Of a stretch of DNA of 40,911 nucleotides, positions 35,524 to 40,911 are shown piece by piece. The notes beneath the pieces are model-generated. The model was given only the letters and a program-made list of their open reading frames with translations, was not told where the DNA came from and ran no database searches. A program made the translations under genes and the position numbers. Each line of letters opens with the position of its first letter. Position 1 is the first letter of the stretch. Origin of the DNA: Bacillota bacterium (GTDB taxonomy: Bacteria > Bacillota > Clostridia > Lachnospirales > Lachnospiraceae); assembly GCA_023434365.1 (NCBI GenBank), contig JAEYSV010000070.1, positions 1 to 40,911 on the forward strand, in the 5' to 3' direction.

Positions 35524-35613
35524 TTTTATTGATCTAAAAATAATGTTCCATCAATCGATTCACCCACTCAGGAATACTTGCCTTCCATCATAACCCCTCC
35601 TAATCAACATCCT
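35524..35613 (-). pseudogene. Possible collapsed gene remnant
   Basis: On the minus strand AGGAGGGG and ATG-ATG-GAAGGCAAG are followed by a stop after seven codons. The DNA at 35577-35607 nearly repeats the ribosome binding site and first codons of the NTF2-like gene. The next frame holds IPEWVNRLMEHYF before a stop, which looks like the C-terminus of a protein. The arrangement is what an internal deletion joining a gene's two ends would leave. Confidence 0.3.
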
Positions 35614-36456
35614 CTACTTTTCTGTTTTGTCAAGCACCTCTTCGTAGGTCAACTCACTCGCTTCTTCGTCCTTTGTTAAGTAAACCCTGCTATTCTCTAC
35701 CTTAAGTGTCTCGTTTTCCTCCATGCTTAATCTAGTTAATACATACCCTACTTTATCAGCATGGCCATCTTCGCCAGAGATATATTGCCAGGTAATCAGA
35801 TTATTTTCATATACTTCGACTTTACTAACGCTGTCTATCATTTGATAGCTGCATACAGAAGCTATCTTATCAAATGAACTCTCTTCAAGCACATAGCCTT
35901 TACAATTGAAGTATTTTGGAAGTTCAACATGAACTAATCCCTCCACGGTATCAGCGATTACAACTAGTTCGTAAGCCCCTTCCCCTCCTTGAATCGTGGA
36001 CTCAAATAAAAATACCATTTCATCGTTGCCATCAGTATTCAAATCAACAGAGACAAACTGTATCTCTCCATTTTCTCTATAGTCATAAATACTATCTTTA
36101 AGCACATTCTTACCAGATAACTGCAACTCAAAGAAATAGTCGTCTTTCGGTCTACTAACATTGATGATATCTTCCGTACCGTCATTGTTGAAGTCTTGCT
36201 TCAAAGAGCCAATTATGGATTTGTTGTCCTTATTATTCTGACTATCAGAATCCTCTTGCTTGTCTGTGTTGTCAGTGTTGGTGATCTCATCTTTATTGTC
36301 AGCGTCAATTTTGCCATTCCCTACCTGATTATTAACGCCTTTTAATTCTTCTTTGGTATTTTTCCCTTCACAAGACATAACTACCAATGCAACTAGGAAA
36401 CATACCATCAATAGAACATGCTTTTTCCTTGGTGTAAATAATTTTTTATTTTTCAT
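35614..36456 (-). CDS. Lipoprotein with FG-GAP/VCBS-like calcium motifs
   Basis: The N-terminus is basic then hydrophobic and ends in VVMSC (Cys29), read as a lipobox. Residues 30-80 are Asn/Asp/Lys-rich and low in complexity. Two short calcium-loop-like motifs, DFNNDGTED near residue 90 and DLNTDGNDE near 135, are typical of FG-GAP repeats. The remaining C-terminal half is beta-rich and unrecognised. AAAGGAA precedes the ATG. It is likely an envelope protein; the function is unknown. Confidence 0.75.
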   Translation of the reverse strand: MKNKKLFTPRKKHVLLMVCFLVALVVMSCEGKNTKEELKGVNNQVGNGKIDADNKDEITNTDNTDKQEDSDSQNNKDNKSIIGSLKQDFNNDGTEDIINVSRPKDDYFFELQLSGKNVLKDSIYDYRENGEIQFVSVDLNTDGNDEMVFLFESTIQGGEGAYELVVIADTVEGLVHVELPKYFNCKGYVLEESSFDKIASVCSYQMIDSVSKVEVYENNLITWQYISGEDGHADKVGYVLTRLSMEENETLKVENSRVYLTKDEEASELTYEEVLDKTEK

Positions 36457-36566
36457 ATTCGATTCCTTTCGTCATAACCATACCACACTGTATCATGATG
36501 AAGATACTAAACACAAGGATAACCCTCCATTATAATCGGAATATATCTTGCTTCCCACACTCAGTC

Positions 36567-37200
36567 CTATTCTACCTCCTTCGCATAGTTCTTATCATAG
36601 GATTCCTTCTCCCAGGAAATGATAATTTCCGCCATAGTTAAATGCAAAACGATGAGTATTCGATAGATAAAAATCAGGAGTGGTAGTCCCATCAAGAATT
36701 TTGTATCCTTCCGGTAAACTAACCTCCATTTTTTGATTATGAAATGGCAGGATATAACACTGATCCTCCCCCTCCGTCCTCGTAAATCCATGTTCCAGCG
36801 CATGTTTTTTAAGCGACTCATGCCAGGTTGGAATATATAGATTCACTTTTCTAGTCCGCCTATCATTTTCTAGACCAGAGGCTGTCGTCTTCGCAAACTT
36901 GACCATATCCCGAATCAGCTCCATATCGTCTGCGCGTTCTCTTGAATCAAACAAAAAGAACACCTCACCATCATAGTTACCCTCGTTCCATACGCATGCC
37001 ACTACCTTACCACCCGCGCGGTACACTCCAACCGTGTGATACCAGGCATTTTTATTGCCAGTAAACTCTGGATGTAATCCATGACAAAATTCTAACCGAC
37101 TCAACCCAACCACGGGATAATCCCACCCATAAGATAACAAGGCTAATTGTATTAACTCATTATAATCCTCGTCTTTGTAAAACGTAAATTCATATTGCAT
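36567..37200 (-). pseudogene. GNAT acetyltransferase-like protein lacking its C-terminal domain
   Basis: The frame from the ATG at 37200 (AAAGGAG 8 bp upstream) encodes 201 residues of a two-domain GNAT-like protein. It includes an N-terminal acetyltransferase-like half (YHTVGVYRAGGKVVACVWNE) and the bridge LPEGYKILDG-TTTPDFYLSN-THRFAFNYGG. In relatives I recall, a second, catalytic GNAT domain follows here. This copy instead reads NYHFLGEGIL and stops at 36595. A different frame across the junction reads ISWEKESYDKNYAKEVE and stops at 36567, which resembles a natural C-terminus. I infer an internal deletion with a frameshift. Confidence 0.55.
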
Positions 37201-37233
37201 GCCATTCACTCCTTTAATAGTTCGCAACATCAT

Positions 37234-37580
37234 TTATGATGCTCCACGGATGATAAACTTCAGCGGATGCGCACCAATCCGATATCCTTATATGATTATC
37301 ATATCATTATATCATCTGCAAGAATATGGCAAAAATGGTTATAATCATTATGAATTCACTATCACATAACGTCAGTCCTTCTACTTACACTAACAATCAT
37401 ATTTTTCTCCATTATTCCTATATAATTATAGCTTGCATAACATATAGATTAACGTACAGAATCATCTAATGCTTATTGATATTATCGCTATTTAAGTATA
37501 CCATAACTATATAACATATACGAATGAATCAATTAACTAATCAAGTAATGAAATAACCCATTATTAGGAGAATCCTCGCA
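37234..37580. other. Intergenic region between divergent genes
   Basis: This 347-bp AT-rich region has no gene. A possible promoter for the esterase is TTGATA (37476-37481) with TACCAT (37499-37504) at 17 bp spacing. Nothing else is convincing. Confidence 0.45.
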
Positions 37581-38588
37581 ATGAACATAAAATACAGTAT
37601 GATTGATAAGGATTTACGGACAATAGGAAGGATAATCAGGCTTGTGAATAAGACCTTTACCGAATCAAGGCTGCGATTCTTATATAAAATGAGTCGCAAA
37701 ATCAAGATGAAAGTAAAGGAAGACACTATGCAGTTCACCGAAGCATGGATTCCTCGTGAAGATGGCTCTAGCATGCGCATATGCATCTTTCAGCCGCTAA
37801 ACCTAAACGAAAATGATTCTGAGCCCAATACAAACATGGATTCCCATAGTTCGAATCATCCAGGAGTTCTCTGGATTCACGGGGGAGGCTATGCGCTGGG
37901 ATTCCCGGAGCTATCCAAGATATATGCAAGAAGATTGATAAAAGAGAGGGACTGTACTTTCATTGTTCCGGATTATCGTTTGTCCATCGAAGCTCCCTAT
38001 CCGGCCGCACTAGAAGATAGCTATACCGCTCTATTATGGATGAAAAACCACGCAAAGGAATTGGGAATCAGAGATGATCAGCTGATGGTTGGAGGAGATA
38101 GCGCTGGTGGTGGATTAACAGCTGGCCTTACGCTCTATGCCAGAGATAAGGGTGAAGTCAACATTGCCTTTCAAATGCCACTTTACCCCATGCTTGATGA
38201 CCGGATGATAACTGAATCCTCGAAAGAAAATAATGCTCCTGTATGGAACTCCAAATCAAACTATAATGCTTGGAAACTATATCTAGGCAACTTATTTGAG
38301 ACCCCACTTGTACCCTACTATGCAGCTGCTGCCAGAGCCATCGATTACAGCAATCTACCACCAACAGCCACCTTTGTTGGTGACTTAGAACCATTCAGAG
38401 ATGAGACAATTCAATACGTCGAAAACTTAAAAAATGCTGGTGTTCCCGTCCAATTCGAACTCTATAAAGGCTGCTATCATGGTTTTGATCAGATGCGTCC
38501 AGGCGCTAAGGTCAGTAAAAAGGCCATTGATTTCCTTGCAGACTCCTTTAAGTTTGCGGTTGATCATTATTACGCGGAGCAAAAATAA
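37581..38588 (+). CDS. Alpha/beta-hydrolase, hormone-sensitive-lipase family esterase
   Basis: This 335-residue cytosolic enzyme has oxyanion motif HGGGYALGFP near residue 95, nucleophile GDSAGGG near 172, acid FVGDLEPFRD near 262 and catalytic His in CYHGFDQM near 297, the HSL-type triad. It would cleave short acyl esters. An N-terminal basic helix of about 50 residues precedes the fold. TTAGGAGA lies about 11 bp before the ATG, rather far but acceptable. It ends at a strong bidirectional terminator. Confidence 0.88.
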   Translation: MNIKYSMIDKDLRTIGRIIRLVNKTFTESRLRFLYKMSRKIKMKVKEDTMQFTEAWIPREDGSSMRICIFQPLNLNENDSEPNTNMDSHSSNHPGVLWIHGGGYALGFPELSKIYARRLIKERDCTFIVPDYRLSIEAPYPAALEDSYTALLWMKNHAKELGIRDDQLMVGGDSAGGGLTAGLTLYARDKGEVNIAFQMPLYPMLDDRMITESSKENNAPVWNSKSNYNAWKLYLGNLFETPLVPYYAAAARAIDYSNLPPTATFVGDLEPFRDETIQYVENLKNAGVPVQFELYKGCYHGFDQMRPGAKVSKKAIDFLADSFKFAVDHYYAEQK

Positions 38589-38596
38589 ACAACGAA

Positions 38597-38634
38597 AAAT
38601 AACCGCCCTTGTCTGGAAGACTAGGCGGTTATTT
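38597..38634. terminator. Bidirectional terminator
   Basis: AAATAACCGCC (38597-38607) and GGCGGTTATTT (38624-38634) pair over 11 bp, with an inner GTCT/AGAC stem. It separates the esterase gene from the convergent beta-repeat gene. Confidence 0.8.
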
Positions 38635-38637
38635 AAT

Positions 38638-39249
38638 CTATATAATCTGAACCACAAAAGCTGTAGTTTGTGGAGGTATACTAGGTGTTTGGAAAGTTGC
38701 ATGCTCAACTCTTACCCTCTGACCTGGTATAATGTGTCTTAAGCGTATTCGATTACCGTTCCTGTCCAGTATAACTGTTGAATTAGTTATTACAAAACGC
38801 ATTTGACTGGATAAATTATTCATATTACCTGTGTAAAGGAAACCATTTGCAAAATCTACGGTTAATACTCTTCCTTCTGTTATCATAGAATCTGTGATAT
38901 TGGAATTTACGTTCCTATTGACCACCGTTATTCTAAAAGCTCTGGCTTGAGGTGGAATGCTAAATGTCATAGCCGAAGAAAATTCAGCATCCACAACCAT
39001 TCCTTCTCTCAAATCAGACAATCTTAGATTACGTCCGGATCTATCACGGATTATTGTATCATTGCCTACTACCAAGGTAACAAGCTCCATATGAATTATA
39101 TTAAAATCTCCCATAACGCCATAAGATATTGTTACGAAGCCTGTGCTCCTATCTATACGTATTTCTTCAATAATGGAATCTCTAGTTCTGATAATGTTGT
39201 CATTGCACGGACATCTGTTACTCTGACTTGAAGTCGAAAAACCTCCCAT
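38638..39249 (-). CDS. Unrecognised protein with two tandem beta-rich repeats
   Basis: This 203-residue protein has a Ser/Gly-rich start with a CPC motif (residues 13-15) and no signal peptide. Residues about 27-110 and 122-203 are diverged copies of one unit. TIIRDRSGRNLRL aligns with VILDRNGNRIRL, LREGMVVDAEF with IIPGQRVRVEH, and SIPPQARAFRITVV with SIPPQTTAFVVQII. Each unit looks like a small beta-barrel ending in the same SIPPQ-x-x-AF strand. AGGAG precedes the ATG by 10 bp. I do not recognise the family; a surface or coat-like structural role is a guess from composition. Confidence 0.7.
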   Translation of the reverse strand: MGGFSTSSQSNRCPCNDNIIRTRDSIIEEIRIDRSTGFVTISYGVMGDFNIIHMELVTLVVGNDTIIRDRSGRNLRLSDLREGMVVDAEFSSAMTFSIPPQARAFRITVVNRNVNSNITDSMITEGRVLTVDFANGFLYTGNMNNLSSQMRFVITNSTVILDRNGNRIRLRHIIPGQRVRVEHATFQTPSIPPQTTAFVVQII

Positions 39250-39332
39250 AGTGTATAACTCCTATTACTTTTTATGTAATATACTATGAATAATATTGGA
39301 AATTGTTTATGAGATGGGTTATAAAAATAAAA

Positions 39333-39388
39333 AAGTGTCTTCGACACTTCAACTCCCCTAGCCCCTCATTCATGAGGGGAATTTGGGG
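39333..39388. repeat. Hairpins at the 5' side of the IS91-like element
   Basis: AAGTGTC-TTC-GACACTT (39333-39349) is followed by CCCCTCAT-TC-ATGAGGGG (39362-39379), with outer CCCC/GGGG arms at 39355-39358 and 39385-39388. Small stems just ahead of the transposase could mark the element's 5' end or terminate incoming transcription. Confidence 0.5.
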
Positions 39389-39423
39389 TTTCTTTTTGTG
39401 TCACTTTGATTCATAATAGTCGT

Positions 39424-40590
39424 ATGAATAAATTACAAAAAATATTTAATGACCATTATGAAGAAATGTTATACATCTTACATCCTCGCAGATCAGTTAT
39501 CGAAAATGTCGAGAAGATGCTTAATTGTGGTGACCCTTCTTTTGGCGGTGCAATGTATGGCTGCACTCATTGTGGTGAGCTTAAATTTGTTCCTTTTCGC
39601 TGCCACTCCAAATTCTGTCCTACCTGTGGGGTCAAATACTGTTCTGATAGATCTACTAAAATGTCTTTTAAGCTTGTTCGCTGCACACACCGTCACTGTG
39701 TTTTTACAATTGATGAGGAACTTCGTCCCTTCTTTCTTAATGACCGCAACCTTCTGAACTGCCTTTTCCAGGCTGTCCGCAGTGTTATACTTACAATGTT
39801 TAACAAGATGAATAAATCTAAGAACTTCGTCCCTGGCTTTGTCTGTGTTCTTCACACATTTGGTCGTCCTCTTGAATGGAACCCTCATATCCACTGTCTT
39901 TTGACAGAGGGTGGTTTCTCTGATGATGGCTTTTGGCGCGTTGTTAAACATTTTAACTACACCTATCTCAGAAAGGCTTTTCAAACTGCTCTCCTTAATA
40001 AAATGGAGAAAATGATTGGTCCCTCTTTTAAGAAAACCAAAGCTGCCATTTACAAGAAAGACAAAAATGGTTTTTATGTGTATGCAAAACCAAATCTTTG
40101 CGATCCTGATACCGTAGTAAAATATATCAGCCGTTACCTCGGTCGTCCTGTCATCGCTACCTCTCGTATCGATTCTTATGATGGTGAAAATGTTACTTTT
40201 CACTATAACAAACATGAAGATAATTCCTATGTTGAAAAGATCGTTCCTGTTTTGGATTTTATCAAACTCTTAATTCAACATATCCCGGAAAAGCATTTTA
40301 AGATGACACGTTATTATGGACTCTACGCGAGACACCGTGAATCCGACCACAAGCTTTCAAAGGCTGTTCCTAAATCCAAACACAAGATTCTCCTTGACTT
40401 CAAGACTTGGAGAAAGAACATACTTCTTTCCTTTGGTTATGATCCACTATGTTGCCCAAAATGTAAGCATACAATGGAGTTTCTTGAACTCTACTATAAC
40501 CACAAACAAGTATCTCTATCTGATCTTTATGAAAGGGCTAAGGTGAAAGCTCAACACCACTGTCGCTCTAGTGGTAAAACTGTTGCTTGA
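39424..40590 (+). CDS. IS91-family rolling-circle transposase
   Basis: The protein has 388 residues from the ATG at 39424. A TTG at 39406 is also possible; neither has a clear ribosome binding site. An N-terminal zinc-binding region has Cys and His clusters (CTHCGELKFVPFRCHSKFCP). The HUH metal motif is PHIHCLLTEGG near residue 165, and the catalytic tyrosine segment is VVKYISRYLGRP near 232. A second CxxC pair (CCPKCK) lies near the C-terminus. The family cuts one DNA strand via a Tyr-DNA link and moves by rolling-circle replication. It appears intact. Confidence 0.9.
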   Translation: MNKLQKIFNDHYEEMLYILHPRRSVIENVEKMLNCGDPSFGGAMYGCTHCGELKFVPFRCHSKFCPTCGVKYCSDRSTKMSFKLVRCTHRHCVFTIDEELRPFFLNDRNLLNCLFQAVRSVILTMFNKMNKSKNFVPGFVCVLHTFGRPLEWNPHIHCLLTEGGFSDDGFWRVVKHFNYTYLRKAFQTALLNKMEKMIGPSFKKTKAAIYKKDKNGFYVYAKPNLCDPDTVVKYISRYLGRPVIATSRIDSYDGENVTFHYNKHEDNSYVEKIVPVLDFIKLLIQHIPEKHFKMTRYYGLYARHRESDHKLSKAVPKSKHKILLDFKTWRKNILLSFGYDPLCCPKCKHTMEFLELYYNHKQVSLSDLYERAKVKAQHHCRSSGKTVA

Positions 40591-40645
40591 TTTTACTCCC
40601 AAGCTGTTAGATACTGATATTAATCAGATTGATGGGAGGCTCATT

Positions 40646-40831
40646 ATGGAAAAACAACAGATAGAGGAACTCAGACAAAAATATATTCAAAATCCTCCAG
40701 AAGGTATGACTGCAAAGCTCGTCAGAAACATGAGCGATTCTGACCTGCTTGATATGCATTACTTTCTGACAGAAGATGATGACCTAGAAGATGGTGAATT
40801 TGAAGAAGGCTTTTATATAGACCTTTTCTAA
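40646..40831 (+). CDS. Small acidic protein downstream of the transposase
   Basis: This 61-residue protein has a basic/amphipathic N-terminal half (EELRQKYIQNPPEGMTAKLV), the motif MSDSDLLDMHYFL and a strongly acidic tail (EDDDLEDGEFEEG). GGGAGG lies 6 bp before the ATG and the gene begins 55 bp after the transposase stop, so it is probably co-expressed. I do not recognise a family; it could be an accessory or regulator of transposition, or a passenger gene. Confidence 0.7.
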   Translation: MEKQQIEELRQKYIQNPPEGMTAKLVRNMSDSDLLDMHYFLTEDDDLEDGEFEEGFYIDLF

Positions 40832-40850
40832 TCACTGTCCATTTTTCATG

Positions 40851-40911
40851 CCCGCTTCCGGCGGGGCTATTTTGATTAAGGCTCCTCCGCGAGGAGGAGT
40901 TTCCTATAATA
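40851..40911. repeat. GC-rich hairpins and partial palindromic repeat at window end
   Basis: CCCGC-TTCCG-GCGGG (40851-40865) and CTCCTC-CGC-GAGGAG (40882-40896) are followed by TTTCCTATA. Read on the minus strand this is TATAGGAAA ... CCTCGCGGAG, and both words also occur at 76-110 at the other end of the window. Confidence 0.55.

Larger units (their letters stand above)
39330..40911 (+). mobile_element. IS91-like (HUH/Y-transposase) insertion element, 3' end near window edge
   Basis: The unit consists of 5' hairpins, a transposase gene, a small acidic gene and two GC-rich hairpins (40851-40865 and 40882-40896) just before the window ends. IS91-type elements lack terminal inverted repeats and carry a hairpin near the replication-origin end, which fits. 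Exact boundaries cannot be fixed from one copy. Confidence 0.6.

Noticed and set aside
37285..37320. Fur-box-like ATGATTATCATATCATTATA region
   Set aside because: It needs a gap to fit the 19-bp consensus, and the region is AT-rich with many such matches.
39493..40215. 240-residue open frame on the minus strand across the transposase
   Set aside because: It is antisense to a transposase with clear catalytic motifs and has no recognisable features.

Overview
The window looks like chromosomal DNA of a low-GC, Gram-positive, anaerobic clostridium, most probably a Lachnospiraceae member (Lachnoclostridium or Anaerocolumna-like). The reasons are strong AGGAGG ribosome binding sites, sigma-A promoters of TTGACA/TAGAAT type, AT-rich intergenic DNA, an RNase J gene beside a long-form PRPP synthetase, an AgrC/LytTR two-component pair and a sortase-anchored surface protein. 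The genus assignment is inference; there is no rRNA, tRNA or CRISPR array in the window.

Layout. 1-3343: palindromic repeats, then a purine salvage pair on the minus strand (NCS2-type purine permease, then adenine deaminase). 3572-5994 (+): an RsmH-like 16S rRNA methyltransferase with an extra N-terminus, then a long leader that may be a degenerate c-di-AMP type riboswitch ahead of a secreted CAP-domain protein. 6100-9778: a FIST-domain protein and an NAD-type aldehyde dehydrogenase on the minus strand, divergent from an IclR regulator, with operator-like repeats between them. 9744-14575 (-): an ABC-2 exporter (ATPase and two permeases) followed by its NarL-type kinase and regulator. The kinase carries an in-frame TAG and the regulator has lost its last helix where it runs into iclR. 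A perfect CATGACA-N2-TGTCATG palindrome lies upstream of the operon.

14825-23872: a giant (about 2286-residue) surface protein on the minus strand, with an N-terminal dockerin-like module, InlB-type repeats, a cohesin-like module, Ig-like domains and a TPKTGD sortase signal. It is divergent from a LytTR regulator and an AgrC-like kinase. Two 9-bp direct repeats separated by exactly 12 bp lie in the shared intergenic region, which is the classic LytTR site geometry. 23975-25831 (-): a chemotaxis receptor preceded by a possible 36-codon peptide. 26231-29899 (-): PRPP synthetase and RNase J, then the broken C-terminal half of an MFS transporter.

30705-34730 (+): a four-gene ferric-siderophore ABC operon with a near-perfect promoter and a 16-bp palindrome at the start site. 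34768-37200 (-): small accessory genes (NTF2-like protein, two-helix membrane protein, FG-GAP-like lipoprotein) and two loci that look like internal deletion products. 37581-38588 (+): an HSL-type esterase. 38638-39249 (-): an unrecognised tandem-duplicated beta-rich protein. 39330-40911: an IS91-like HUH transposase with a small acidic downstream gene and hairpins at both sides.

The window mixes intact metabolic and surface operons with several decaying genes. Its most interesting unit is the giant dockerin/cohesin-like surface protein with its own divergent LytTR system.
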